A stretch of DNA of 64,000 bases from Plotosus lineatus (GCA_024760905.1 CM045733.1:27054001-27118000); one strand, 5' to 3'. Counted from the first letter of the stretch, positions 21,429-33,432 are shown. Program-made: numbers and translations. The notes: generated from the letters alone by a model not told the origin.

Positions 21429-22150
21429 CACTTAATAAAGGAAATAAATCAAACAAAGTGTTGCGGGTGTTATATTATAGTCCATGTGACTTCAAAAGAA
21501 AATGTAAGGTAAAGTAAGAGTGTGCCAAATTCAATCAATAATGTGCATATATACTTATGAGTAGAATGAGAGCTGGTGTTACCATGTGTGGCTGTGGCCA
21601 TCATAGCAGCATATGGCTATCGACTTCAGAAGATAGAAAGTAAATGTAGGTATGATGCAGGAAACTAGCCCCTGGGTATATATGTGGGATGACTAGGTGC
21701 AGTGTGTACAAGAGTGTACATGAATGTGCAGTCCTGCTCAGCTAACGTTAACTGGAGTATGAACAGAGCATTCACTGTTCTGACAGTGAGAAAGAAACTG
21801 GACATATTCATTCAGTACACCGTCACACCCAGACTTTCATTAACTCAGCTTTTTTCTGTTTATTTTATTCATCTTTTTCTCCACCAAACCACCCCTGGTG
21901 TCCATGTTTCTATGAGCCTAACACTCATCCCAGTATCCCCTATCCATTTTCTAATGTCTCATTCATTCCAATTTGGAAACTGAGGGCTGTTTGATTTACT
22001 GTGTATTACAGCAGGACATACAAGTTGAACATTAACATCCGAGAGTAACTTACTTAATTAATACTTACAGCAAGCATTCATCAATAGGTATTAAACAACA
22101 AAGCTAGCATGCACTCAGACTGTGTATGAAAGGTTTACTTAGGAACCATA
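21429..22150. other. no recognised feature
   Basis: Roughly 0.7 kb of apparently single-copy sequence. Confidence 0.4.
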
Positions 22151-22152
22151 CT

Positions 22153-22570
22153 GCATAATTTATAGCACAGTATCAGTGACATTCCAGTCTTGATGACTTG
22201 ATGCTAGATGCTAACTGGATTGCAGGTTAGTGTTGCAACCACTACTTGGACACGAGCTACAGTAGTAACAGTTCACTGCCACAGAGCTCTTATTGTTTGC
22301 CAGTGACAAGATTCCATTTGTTTTGCATTTCTGTTTTGAAGACCCATTTCTAAGGATGTGGATGGAAGGAGAAAAGAATGACACATTGGAAAGAAAGCCA
22401 ACAGAAATACAGACTTATACACACAATAACAGCTCTGTGGCAGTGAACTGTTGCTACTGTAACTCGTGCCCAAGTAGTAGCAGTGGTTGCAACACCCTGC
22501 TATCCAGTGAACATCTAGCATCAAGTAATCAAGACTGACATGTCACAATTTACTGTGCTATAAATTACAA
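22153..22570. repeat. inverted repeat (fold-back), arms about 147 bp
   Basis: The left arm 22153-22298 is the imperfect reverse complement of 22421-22570. Matching landmarks are TTTATAGCACAGTA, TTGATGCTAGATG, TTGCAACCACT and CAGTTCACTGCCACAGAGCT. The loop of about 122 nt has no open frame of note. It is consistent with a fold-back MITE; no clear target duplication. Confidence 0.8.
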
Positions 22571-22574
22571 CATT

Positions 22575-22807
22575 AAATTAAAACAAATGCTTGCTACAAA
22601 GCCAAAAAATGGACCTGCACCTTCCTACTTCAAAGCACTTATCACACCTTGCACTGCACCCAGTTCTCGCAGATGCTCTAGCATTGTGAGACTGAACCCT
22701 CCCTCTACCAAGGGAAAAATAGGGTATCTTCACTGGGTATTGTCAAACGATGGCTGAAAACGTACGTTTTTCAGCAGTGCTTAGAATAAGCACTATGCTG
22801 TGTGCAA

Positions 22808-22880
<73 letters not shown>

Positions 22881-23333
22881 TGAATTTGACTGATGGTATA
22901 CTCAGTTTGTGTTCTAACAAACCAATACAGGGATCCTTCACTTTCCGCGGTTAATTGGGACCGAGATCCCCACGCGACCATTGAAATCCACGAAGTAGGA
23001 TCACCCCTCCAACCCCAATTGACATATAAGTACATGTATATGTGTATATAATATCAATAAATACACATTCAATGCTATAAATGATTATAATGACAATTAA
23101 ACATTAAAAAATAACATAAGATGTAAATAAAATATATGCAGATGTGCATGTACACAGATGCGCACCTCAAAACAATGTAACTACTTTTGATGGGAGATTC
23201 TGGTTTGTTTCTTGTTTTGTGTTGGTTTCGTTTTTTTTTTTTGCATAATTGGCCTTGTTTTTGTGGCATTTTCCTTAACTTTTTCCCTTATTGTTCCTTA
23301 ATTTCCTTATTTTTTATTCAATGAATATTTATT

Positions 23334-23366
<33 letters not shown>

Positions 23367-23475
23367 CGCTATGCACTGAAGTCGCATAGATTAAGTATCG
23401 AGGGATCCCTGTTAAGAAAAGCACTTATGCAAGTCGCTCTGGATAATAGAGTCTGCTAAATGCTGTAAATGTGTA
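22575..23475 (+). repeat. LINE 3'-end fragment split by a microsatellite and a MITE
   Basis: 22590-22790 (AAAAATGGACCTGCACCTTC, CTTCACTGGG, AAACGATGGCTGAAAA) and 23413-23475 (AAGTCGCTCTGGATAATAGA, then GTCTGCTAAATGC) are the two halves of a familiar fish LINE 3' end. Between them are (AC)n at 22809-22877 and the Tigger-type MITE 22928-23411. Confidence 0.6.
22928..23411. mobile_element. Tigger-D MITE, copy 1
   Basis: The ends CAGGGATCCTTCACTTTCCG and ATCGAGGGATCCCTG are inverted. TA is on the left (22926-22927) and TT, probably mutated TA, on the right. It includes a 29-nt poly-A tract near 23338-23366. Closely related to 39733-40465. Confidence 0.7.
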
Positions 23476-23975
23476 CAAAATAAATGTATTAGAGAACGCA
23501 AACACGCTTTTCACAGAATAATGCAGTTCAAATATCCTTCTCAGCTGAAGACCATGAAACAAGTTCAAAATCCATTAAGTTTCTTCTAACCTTGTAATCT
23601 GCCCATGCAACGCTATATATGGTGGTATAATGAAAAGCACAGATGAATGAGTGATTGGACAGTCATGCATGGTGTTTATTTTACACTTTTCTATACAGAA
23701 GCATAGGCATGGTGGGTGGATTATCTGGGTAAACTGCGTGTCGTGTGCACAAGCCTTAATCAGCATTATTCTTTCAGCTCTGATTACTTGAATAATATGG
23801 GGCATTTCCGTTTATACAGTAATAACAGCATGCATCTTCTTTTGTATAGCACTTATTCAGACATACAACTTAATATTTTATTGGTATGTTTCATGCTAGC
23901 TATCTAGCATTCTGAAGGACATGTCCTGACTGTAATACACAACTTTTTTCAGAGGGTTTTATATTTTGCCCAAAA
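23476..23975. other. no recognised feature
   Basis: About 0.5 kb without identifiable element or gene. Confidence 0.4.
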
Positions 23976-24268
23976 TACGGGCAGCCATAGCCTAATGGTC
24001 AAAGAAGCTGCTTTGGTACCGAATGGGTGCTGGTTCGATTCTCAAACCAGCAGGGAAAATGTGTGGCGGTGGGGGACCTCCCCCCCCCCAATCTCCACAT
24101 TAGTGGCTGAAATGCCTTGAGCAAGACCCCTAATCTCAAACTGCTCTCCGGGCACAGTACACTGCTCCGAGTGGGTGTGTATGCTCACTGTTTACATGTC
24201 TGTGTGCATGTGACTCACTTTGGATGGGTTAAATACAGAGGAAACAATTTCCCTTATGGGATTAAGAG
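23976..24268 (+). repeat. tRNA-derived SINE, family 4, copy 1
   Basis: Head GGGCAGCCATAGCCTAATGG with A box (TAGCCTAATGG) and B box (GGTTCGATTCTC), then CCTTGAGCAAGACCCCTAAT and a tail ACTTTGGATGGGTTAAATAC followed by GAGGAAACAATTTCCC. A second, inverted copy is at 37000-37295. Confidence 0.75.
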
Positions 24269-24270
24269 TA

Positions 24271-24930
24271 CCGTATTCAACGTGACAAGCGCCCAGGGCG
24301 CTTAAAAACTTGCAGTGAAAGCAGCATAAATTAAAAAAGACCCCTTATTTCCCCCTCCATTTAAACATTTCCCCGGAAGTAAAATCGAGCCAATTAACAC
24401 TGTCAACTTTAGCACATGGCATGATGAACCAATCAACACGAGCATAAACAAAAGCACATGGCCAGGAACATCTTTAAATTTATGAAATTAGTGAGCAGGA
24501 GAATCAGGTGAAAAATCCTCATCACTTTCTGATAGGTCCATATCTGGCTTATCGCTCCATTCATTCAGAGCATCCCATAGTTTTGCTGTAACAGTTTTTA
24601 ATGGTTAATCAGTTGTTGTACATTTACCAAGAGAACACAGCAAAATATTTTCCTGTTTTTACATGAATTTACAGGCCGTAACAATCAAATGTTTTGTTAC
24701 TGATGAACATTATAGACATTCCTCAGTGGCAGGGGGTCTTGAAATACCATGTAAACTCACTTTTACAGGCAGTGAACGCCTCAGTTTACCGTTACAGAGA
24801 ATGATCAAATAAAATTGATAAGTTTTATCTACGATTTTGCTCCCAGGACACATGGGTGGTTATTAGACGTAAGAGCAAAAACACTGAGGGGGCGCTTATT
24901 GGAGCAGGACGCTTATTACGTCAAATACGG
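24271..24930. mobile_element. MITE with CCGTATTTGACG-type ends
   Basis: A 660-bp unit with ends CCGTATTCAACGTGACAAGC and, inverted, CCGTATTTGACGTAATAAGC. TA flanks both sides (24269-24270, 24931-24932). No transposase. The TA duplication points to the mariner/pogo side, but the family is not certain. Confidence 0.65.
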
Positions 24931-25089
24931 TATATCCAAAAAAAAAAAAAGAAAGAAAGAAAGGTTGCGACAATGTTAGTTGCACAAGATTGTCCAGATA
25001 GAATATCTTTATGTAACTTATTATTAAGAGCTCCCTTTACAGGAACTATGGGGCTCAAACATGTCCATGCCCAGTATGATAATGACCAT

Positions 25090-25300
25090 GGCTAGAAAAG
25101 AGCATCAGGAAGCCAGGATTTTGGCAAACTGCGGTGGAATAACTCAAGTGGCCTATGCAGGGCCCGGACCTCATCACCTTTGGGAGTAAGTAGTCTGTAC
25201 AGTGAACGCCAAACCTCCTCTCCAGACATCAGTACACAATCTCACAAACGCTCTTGTGGTTGCATTGACAAATCTTCACAGTCAACTTCACACTCTAAAA
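25090..25300 (+). pseudogene. old Tc1-like transposase C-terminal fragment
   Basis: GTGGCCTATGCAGGGCCCGGACCTCATCACCTTTGGGAG corresponds to the WP-x-QSPDLNP-x-E-x-LW part of a fish Tc1 transposase, followed by CATCAGTACACAATCTCACA (SVSDLTN-like). Heavily eroded, with indels across the Glu region. Confidence 0.5.
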
Positions 25301-25974
25301 TAAAGTAAAACAGCATGTTTAGGGCCAATAATTTTACACAATCGCAGAAAACGGACGGTAATCACTATGAAATGGAAACATCACTATGACACAGATATAC
25401 AAACATTATAATCTATAAACTATATAAAAATTAAAATATGTGTTAAAATATTTAAATTTGCGTTTTTTTCTCCTGGGTATCGCATATATGCACAAGCAGC
25501 ACATGACGAACATGCTTTTCCGGCAGTTTTACATCGAGTATCATGATTGGTTGATGTGACACCCAGCCGACCACAGAACTATTTACATATGTACAAAGTT
25601 TAGTTGAGGGTTCAAGGTCTGCAGTTGCATAAATTTGGTAAAATGGCGATGTCACTGCAACTGGGGCCTTTAGAATCAAAGCGATTGCCAGCTGTAAGTG
25701 GAGTGACTGCCAAAGAAACTGCCAAAGCAGTTCCAGGAACATTTCTATAATGATGACAGCGTCATGTTTTGTAAAACTTTTCAACACCATGTGAACTATA
25801 TCTGTGTTGATACCTGAAAAGATCACATTGCTTCAAAAAAGCACATGGCCAGAAGAAAGCAGCTGACAATGAGAATGACAAGTCAAGTACAGATAACGTT
25901 AGTGGATCGAAACCTAAACAGGTTCCCTGAACACTCTGACCAAGTCTAAGGATCTACGGAAAAAATGGTGACCG
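25301..25974. other. no recognised feature
   Basis: A chance 124-codon minus-strand frame (25452-25826) has no recognisable domain. Otherwise AT-rich sequence. Confidence 0.4.
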
Positions 25975-26375
25975 CAGAGGTTCCTGCATGTAATCCTGAC
26001 ACAATTGTTTGTCCGGTTTCTTATCTACAGTCATTCAGTGTGTGGAGAGCCAGGTATAATAAGAGAAGTGCCGTGATTGGGCAGTGCAGATTGTCATGAA
26101 GGCCTTCAGCCAATAGAATTTGTTTTTATAGAGGATACGGAAATTCCCATGAAAAAAACAAAACAAAACATGGTTCATGTTGCTAATTGCTCAGAAATTT
26201 TGCTGACCTACTGCATCTGGATTTTTGCTTAAACATTTATTTTAAAATGAGCAAAAGAGGGAAGCGGTCCCATGAACCTGATCTCCAACAAGGCACATTA
26301 ACCATGCATGTTTGTTTTTTTTTTTTACTTACCGCAGCAATAATATCTCTGTTGACTCTGAAAAAAATGACGTCA
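25975..26375. mobile_element. partial copy of the 934-2089 hAT-like element
   Basis: About 400 bp collinear with 1131-1550: GTGTGGAGAGCCAGGTATAA, GGCCTTCAGCCAATAGAATT and the MSKRGKRSHEPDLQQGTL start region are shared. The typical hAT ends are missing here. Confidence 0.7.
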
Positions 26376-26630
26376 CACAACTTGCGACTCAGCCTCAGGC
26401 TCAACATGCTCCAAATCGGTCCCAGATTCTGGTGAATTACATTCCACTTCTCTCCAGCATCATGATTATATTAATGTGATTTATATGCTAAATGATACTG
26501 CATGTTATTATTGTAAAGTTCTAAAGTATGACCGACTTTCCTGAGTCATCAGTGTCACTGTAAGTGGAATATGTGCAGCAGGTGCCCAGTAGGCCCATAG
26601 TAGGGCTCGGGAACCTATGGCTCGCGAGCC

Positions 26631-27650
26631 AGATGTGGCTATTTTGATGACTTTTTCTGACTCTCAGATAAATCAGGTGCCCTTTCTTAACAGAATAACG
26701 AATACCTAATTTCACTGTCACTTAAATAAAAATACAAAAAAAAGCCATCAAATAAAACAAAAACAGATGAATAAATTTCGCGCGTTTAAATCTATACATC
26801 TATTTTCATTGCCACGTCACTGTGGCACGTAGTGGAGAGTCACTCCTTTCTGTACGCCAGTATGCAGGCGGGTCCAATACCGTGAAACTCTAATTTTATT
26901 GGATTATAACAATAGCCAGAGACTGCATGTGTTGTTTTTGAGAAAAGAGGTAAACTTCCTCGTTTTTGATCAGCTAATTTGCACAAAGCCAAGCATAGCT
27001 GGCAAGCAAGCACAACTGGACAGACATGGAAAAACTTTAGACAGTCGTCGACTTACGATATATGCGAGTTACGTCTGATCGACTTTATGACCGCAACCGT
27101 CGTGAAGCATGATTCATGGCAGTGCAGTGCGAGTGTTGCGTACAACAGTTGTTTGCGCTGCCGGCAGCGCCAGCATCTTAAAAGGCAGTGTTTATGTGAC
27201 AGGAAGCGCGTCCGAAGTTTTGGCAATCAGCTGTTCTGCGGGTTGAAGTTTTCTATGTCTGTCCATTTGTGTTTGCTGGCCAGCTGTGCTTGGCTTCGTG
27301 GAAATGAGCTGATCAAAACGAGGTATATTTATCTCTTTACTCAAAAACAACACGCGCAGTCTGTGGCTGTTGTTATAATCCAATAAAATTAGAGTTTGAA
27401 GGTATCGGACCCGCCCACACACTGGAGTACAGAAAGGATTGGCTCTCCACTGCGCGCCACAGTGACGTGGAATTGAAACTAGATGTATAGATTTAAATGC
27501 GCAAGATTTATTCATCTGTTTTTGTTTTACTTGATGGCTTTTTTGTATTTTTATTTAAATGACAGTGAAATTGTGTATTTGTTATTCTGTTAAGAAAGGC
27601 CACCTGATTTATCTGAGAGTCAGATACAGTCATCAAAAGAGTCACATCTA
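26631..27650. repeat. large inverted repeat, arms about 405 bp, hAT-like fold-back
   Basis: The left arm (26631 to about 27038) and right arm (about 27245-27650) are reverse complements: AGATGTGGCTATTTTGATGA against TCATCAAAAGAGTCACATCT, and the ATTTAAATGACAGTGAAATT and TTATTGGATTATAACAATAG regions. Just outside the left arm is GGAACCTATGGCTCGCGAGC, typical of hAT elements. The central 205 nt contain ACAGTCGTCGACTTACGATA, resembling a Tigger terminus. Confidence 0.8.
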
Positions 27651-27889
27651 GACTGGAATAAGAGCTCACTTTATGGGTCATTCTATACTTTTCCTCTGCT
27701 TGACAAAGCCGGACTGAGCAAGGACTTTTCAGACAAAACATTGGACAGTCTTGGATTTCAGTCGTCACACAGAATTCGTAATAACTGTACACCTTTAATA
27801 GCAGGTAAGCCTATTTAAAGTGAAAGATGTGAATATTGAAGGTAAATGTGAACTGTTTATGGTTCTTAGTCCTAACCATGTGACGAGTA

Positions 27890-27956
27890 ACAGTGAATTT
27901 CTCCATTGTGAGATTAATAAAGCTGTATCTTATCTTATCTTATCTTATCTTAGTTG
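27890..27956 (+). repeat. 3' tail of the L2-type LINE
   Basis: GAATTTCTCCATTGTGAGATTAATAAAGCTGTATC followed by repeated TTATC. This is the same 3' end as the LINE at 4251-7671, here on the plus strand and extremely 5'-truncated. Confidence 0.75.
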
Positions 27957-29300
27957 TTATCTACAAACCTCTTTAAAGCAATTAAATTAATGGCAAACCT
28001 CACAGTGGTCCCTCTTCTTAATGCTCGAGCTGAACTACAATTCCAAAAAAAAAACGTTTCCCTGGATTATGTTGTTTACTAACTTGTCAGTATTTTGTAA
28101 ATCAGACCCCCTTTTATTTCTGAGGGGTGTCTGATGCAAACACTGCTTACTAATAAACATAGTAATCAATATTCCTGCAAATGAAGTAATATGAATGTAC
28201 ATCGGTAAATTTAATAAAAATTTAGTGTATACTTCGTATATAGCCATGACAAGCTGTTATGGCTGCCGCGTACGCCAGAATTCTGGCACAGCAACCAGAT
28301 TGATTGATAGAATTAGCATTAACTCTAATGCCACTGTAATTAACTGTAATTTGAGGTCATTCCTAAAAAAAAAAAAAAGAAACCTGACTTAAAAATATAT
28401 GTTAAAGTACTTCCTTGATGACCTTATCCCTAATAGCCTATCATTGACATAATGAAATAAATGCCTTTTTCACTGAGCTACTCGTTGTGATATTCTGGAT
28501 GTTTAATAAGGTCTATTGTCCCAGCTGTAATCAAATATTATTAATGAACACCTTTAGATGATGCCATGATCACTGCTGTAAATCATGTTTCTAAATTATA
28601 ATCATAATCTTCTTCTTCCACTTGTTCTGGGAAGCAAAAACCGAAGTATTCAGAGGAAACCCATGCAAGCACATGGAGAACAAACAAAGCCCACAAAGGA
28701 AAACGTAAGCCTGGGACTTGAACCCAAGACCTTGCGGTCAGTTAGTGAAGACATGGCTGGTGCATGACTGTATATTTAGCTTTAACTGCGGGTACAATGC
28801 TAGAACACCCGAAATATTTTCCTGCCACAGAATGTCTGGTGCAAAATAATTTCTACAAATATGTATTTAAATACAAACAATTATTATATACTATATTATC
28901 TGTAAACTCTGTCATGTTCTTGTGTTTTATACAGAAAGTCATGTTGTGTCCTAAACCCTGCTGACAGGCATGTGTGTTGTCCAAGACTGAGGTACAGCTT
29001 ACGGCAGATATTTAAGGAAAAAACTTCAGCTATTTGTTAGCAAAACCATGATGAACAATCAGCTATATTTATCATATGTGAGAAACTGTGTACATTTCAT
29101 TAGCCTAAACTGTTCTTTTCAGTTCACACCTCTTCTAAAAGACTGAAATAAGCATATCCCCCAACACTGCTACTTTAACCTTTGCTAATCTCAGGACTAA
29201 TGAAGGCTTATCTAGCACCAGGGCTTTAGGTGTCACATGTCAGTGAGGCAATGTCGAGAAAGTTAAAGGAGTTGTGCCATAATTCTTTGTTTTTTATTCA
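27957..29300. other. mostly unassigned; weak V-SINE remnant at 28600-28767
   Basis: The only recognisable piece has AGGAAACCCATGCAAGCACA, GGAGAACAAACAAAGCCC and GGGACTTGAACCCAAGACC, the inverted core and B-box part of a decayed V-SINE. The rest shows nothing identifiable. Confidence 0.5.
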
Positions 29301-29313
29301 GTTGCTAAAAATG

Positions 29314-29670
29314 GTGGCAGTGGTGGGCTGGTGGTAAAGGGCGCTGGATCGCAGATCCTAAGGTTGGTGGTTCAAGTCCCACTCTCCACAAGGTTGTCAC
29401 TGTCCCCCCCACAGTGTAGCTAACTGGGTTATCAAAGGCCGGCCATGTCGTTCACCGTCTATGGTGAGAGGTTCATGTAAAATAACCATTGCTGACTTTT
29501 GTAAAGAGTAGCTGCATAGCCGTCAGCGTGTTTCTGCCCCTTGCTAAAAAGGGGTTGTGTCAGGAAGGGCATCCGACATAAAAACCTATGCCAAATCATA
29601 CATGCGAATCAGATGATTTTCTGTGGTGACCCCTGAAAAAGGGAAAAGCGAAAAGGGAAAGAAGAAGACA
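29314..29670 (+). repeat. RTE-tailed SINE, copy 2
   Basis: Head GTGGCAGTGGTGGGCTGGTG with B box GGTTCAAGTCCC, then the LINE-5'-UTR-like and LINE-3'-like parts ending GAAAGAAGAAGAC. A 12-bp duplication with one mismatch flanks it (29302-29313; 29671-29682, TTRCTAAAAATG). Confidence 0.85.
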
Positions 29671-29944
29671 TTACTAAAAATGAAATGTCCAAAATAATAA
29701 TCTATCTATTAAATATCAAATTAAAAGGGGAATAAAGATTATGAAACTAGCTTGGAGTGGATGGATATAGTAGATTGCAACGGGAACGTTTTTTAATCTT
29801 GTTTGGTTGAACAGTTTTCACTGATTGAAATACGGAAGCAAAGTCCTGGTGAATTGATTACATAAATCAAATTCATGTCTGTTGGATTTCATGAACCAAA
29901 TTTACATACACACAAATGGCTTTGCTTTATTCGAGAAAACGAAA

Positions 29945-30196
29945 ATCCCCCAGTGCAGATAACTGGGTTATCAAAGGCCAGTCATGTTTATATCACTGTC
30001 TATTGTGTGAGGCTGTAAAAAAACCATTGCTGACCTTTGTCAAGAGTAGCTGCATGGCCACCAGCATGTTTCTTCCCTGCAATGGCCTGGCGAGCTGTCC
30101 AGGGTGTACTCTGCCTTCGCCCTGAATCGGCTGAGATAGGCACCAGCCTCCCTGTGACCCTGTAGCATTAATCGGCTCAGAAAATGAATGAATGAA
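29945..30196 (+). repeat. SINE family 2 with AATGAATG-type tail, copy 4
   Basis: Head-truncated. CAGTGCAGATAACTGGGTTA, CCATTGCTGACCTTTGTCAA, then CTGGCGAGCTGTCCAGGGTG, CGGCTGAGATAGGCACCAGC and TCAGAAAATGAATGAATGAA. The transition from body to tail is at about 30075. Confidence 0.75.
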
Positions 30197-30659
30197 TAAT
30201 AAATTATGTTATTTCGGCTATTTTCTTCAATCAACCATGAGACAGAACAGTAGCTGTGTCATTTCCTCTAAAGCCAGGCACATTAGTCAAACCTAATCAT
30301 GCTACTGATTTGAAATTGTTCTCCAGACAGGACATGGACAATATGGCATATTTGATTTCCTGTTTTTGTTACTAGCTGTTGGTCCAGAGATGAGAGCACT
30401 GCTGATGCTGACATCATCTTGCATAATTTTTTCTGAAATGATTTTGCAATTGCTTTGAATTTGAATATCCAGTTATTCCAGAGGTTGTTTAATAAAAGGA
30501 AAGATCAGCCTTTTCTGGTTAAAGCAGACTTATAAGTACAACAGGAATGCTGTGTTCTTCTTTTAAAATAAACTTGAATGTTGGGTAGGTGATTACCCAG
30601 GTATGTTCCCATTACATTTTGTTGAGAGTCCACAAACTGATGACACAAAAATAAACCCC

Positions 30660-30895
30660 CATCATTTATCCCTATCAACTTAAGGAATGCCACGTGAAAG
30701 AAACAGGAGGATAAAATAGACAAATACTGGATGTGAGAATTTCCCTCTTTGTCAGAATGTCTTTCCTGCTGTCAGTTCAAAGAGCCACATTTACCTGTGT
30801 GGTTTTTTTTTTTTTTGAGGGGGGGAGGGGGACGACTTCTCATATTTGTGGTATCGAGTTGAGACCAAGCTGTGGTCAACGTCTTCAATTAAAAA
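30660..30895. repeat. unassigned duplicated segment, copy 1
   Basis: Collinear with 38690-38865: GAAAGAAACAGGAGG, ATACTGGATGTG, TTTCCCTCTTTGTCAGAATG and TTCTCATATTTGTGGTAT occur in the same order. No element ends, tRNA head or coding motif recognised. Confidence 0.65.
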
Positions 30896-31208
30896 AAAAA
30901 AAAAAAAAAAACATAACTCTGTCCAGAAATTTGCTTTGTAGATTTTAGGATTAGAAGCTTTGAATTCAGACCAAATTTTAAAATGTATCATTTACAGTTT
31001 AAATTTAACATAAGGAACTGTCATTTGTTGCACATCAAACCTTAGAGCAGAGGGGGCTAAGTACCCATTTATGGCTTGGCGGAGGTTTACACATGTTGAA
31101 GGTAATAATGTGATTTTACTCATTACAGTAATCAATAAATACAGAACCCCAAAGAAAACATTTCCCAGCCCAACTAAGTTATCAATAAACTAAATATGTA
31201 TTCATTGA
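30896..31208. other. no recognised feature
   Basis: AT-rich sequence after a poly-A run; nothing identifiable. Confidence 0.4.
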
Positions 31209-31561
31209 TACATACATTCATTTTATGAACCACTTTATCCTAATTTTGGTCGCTCGCAGGAGGCTGGTGCCCATCTCAGTGGACTCTGGGTGAGGGCGAG
31301 GTACACCCTGGACAGCTCGCCAGGCCATTGCACGGCCAACACTCACACAACCATTCACACACACCTAGGGGAGATTTGGAACAGCCAATTACACTATTTT
31401 GCATGCTTTTGGACTGTGGGAGAAAACTGGAGTACCCAGAGGAAACCCATGCAAGTATGGGGAGAACATGCAAACTCCACAAAGAAATGCCCAGGCTGGA
31501 AATCGAACAAAGGCCTCCTTGCTGTGAGGTGGCCGTGCTAACTACTACACCACAATGCCAC
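31209..31561 (-). repeat. V-SINE-type SINE, copy 4, full length
   Basis: Minus-strand head (GGCATTGTGGTGTAGTAGTT), B box GTTCGATTTCC, GTTTGCATGTTCTCCCC core, CTGGCGAGCTGTCCAGGGTG and a TCATAAAATGAATG tail. A (CA)n(TA)n tract follows at 31577-31626. Confidence 0.8.
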
Positions 31562-31573
31562 ATTTATATACAT

Positions 31574-31626
<53 letters not shown>

Positions 31627-32935
31627 CTTCTTCTTTTCCTTTCGGCTGTTCCCTTCAGGGGTCGCCACAGCAAATGATCTGCCTCCATATCTCCCTATCC
31701 TCTGCATCTTCTACTCTTACTCCAACGACCTTCATGTCCTCCTTCACCGCATCCATAAATCTTCTCTTTGGTCTTCCTCTGGGCCTTTTGCCTGGTAGTT
31801 CCAACCTCAGCATCCTAAGACCAATATACTCACTATCCCTCCTCTGTACATGTCCAAACCATCTCAATCTAGCCTCTCTGACTTTGTCTCCAAAACATCT
31901 AACATGTGCTGTCCCTCTGATGTACTCATTTCTGATCCTATCCATCCTCGTTACTCCCAAAGAGAATCTCAACATTTTCATCTCTGCTACCTCCAGCTCT
32001 GCCTCCTGTCTTTTCCCCAGGGCCACTGTCTCTAAACCATACAACATTTCTGGCCTCATCACCGTCTTGTACACTTTTCCCTTCATTCTTGCCGATACTC
32101 TCCTATCACACATCACACCGGACACTTTTTTCCATCCATTCCAACCTGCCTGCACGCGCTTCTTCACCTCTTTTCCACACTCTCCATTGCTCTGGATTGT
32201 TGAGCCTAAGTACTTAAAATCCTCCACCTTCTTTATCTCTGCCCCCTGTAACCTCAAAGATCCTCTTGGGTCCTTGTCGTTCACACACATGTATTCTGTC
32301 TTACTAAGACTAACCTTCAATCCCCTCCTTTCCAGGGCATACCTCCACCTCTCTAGATTTTCCTCCACTTGGTCTCTGCTCTCACTACAGATCACGATGT
32401 CATCTGCAAACATCATAGTCCATGGAGATTCTTGTCTAACCTCGTCTGTTAGCCTGTCCATCACCATAGCAAACAAGAAGGGGCTGAGAGCTGACCCTTG
32501 ATGCAGTCCCACCTCCACCTTGAACTCTTCTGTCACACCGACAGCACACCTCACCACTGTCTTACATCTCTCATACATGTCCTGCACCACTCTAACATAC
32601 TTCTCTGTCACTCCAGACTTCCTCATACAATACCACAGTTCTTCTCTCGGCACCCTGTCATATGCTTTCTCCAGATCCACAAAGGCACAATGCAGCTCCT
32701 TCTGAATTTCTCTGTACTTCTCTATTAACATCCTCAAAGCAAACACTGCATCTGTGGTGCTCTTTCTTGGCATGAAACCAAACTGTTGTTCACAAATGCT
32801 GACCTCTGCCCTTAGTCTTGCTTCCACTATTCTTTCCCATAGCTTCATTGTATGGCTCATCAACTTTATCCCTCTGTAGTTGCCACAACTCTGTACATCT
32901 CCCTTGTTCTTATAAATGGGCACAAGCATATATAT
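31627..32935 (-). mobile_element. RTE-type LINE, copy B: 5'-truncated, open RT frame
   Basis: Contains the reverse transcriptase, thumb and C-terminal region plus the 3' end, on the minus strand. The 5' end stops within the PIYKNKGDVQSC region against (CA)n/(TA)n sequence. The 3' end reads GCTGTGGCGACCCCTGAAGG, then GAAAAGAAGAAG into a TA tract. The endonuclease and promoter are missing. Confidence 0.9.
31655..32935 (-). CDS. RTE LINE reverse transcriptase, uninterrupted partial frame
   Basis: About 425 codons without a stop. It begins PIYKNKGDVQSCGNYRGIKL (fingers), then FGFMPRKSTTDAVFALR, AFVDLEKAYDRVPREELWYC (the first catalytic Asp in VDLEKAYD), LHQGSALSPFLFAMVMD, and MMFADDIVICSE with the FADD active-site pair intact. 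LGSTIQSNGECGKEVKKR, LGVTRMDRIRNEYIRGTAHV and RLRWFGHVQRRDSEYIG follow, ending ICCGDP and a stop. Reverse transcriptase uses element RNA as template at a nicked target. The frame extends upstream into (CA)n sequence without a native start, so it is a fragment, not a working gene. The conserved active site makes it the best-preserved RT in the window. Confidence 0.85.
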   Translation of the reverse strand: MYMLVPIYKNKGDVQSCGNYRGIKLMSHTMKLWERIVEARLRAEVSICEQQFGFMPRKSTTDAVFALRMLIEKYREIQKELHCAFVDLEKAYDRVPREELWYCMRKSGVTEKYVRVVQDMYERCKTVVRCAVGVTEEFKVEVGLHQGSALSPFLFAMVMDRLTDEVRQESPWTMMFADDIVICSESRDQVEENLERWRYALERRGLKVSLSKTEYMCVNDKDPRGSLRLQGAEIKKVEDFKYLGSTIQSNGECGKEVKKRVQAGWNGWKKVSGVMCDRRVSARMKGKVYKTVMRPEMLYGLETVALGKRQEAELEVAEMKMLRFSLGVTRMDRIRNEYIRGTAHVRCFGDKVREARLRWFGHVQRRDSEYIGLRMLRLELPGKRPRGRPKRRFMDAVKEDMKVVGVRVEDAEDREIWRQIICCGDP

Positions 32936-33401
<466 letters not shown>

Positions 33402-33432
33402 CACATACATATACACACACACACACACACAC

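Noticed and set aside
25452..25826. A 124-codon minus-strand frame
   Set aside because: No recognisable motif, no codon-use or splice evidence. Within unassigned AT-rich sequence; most likely chance.
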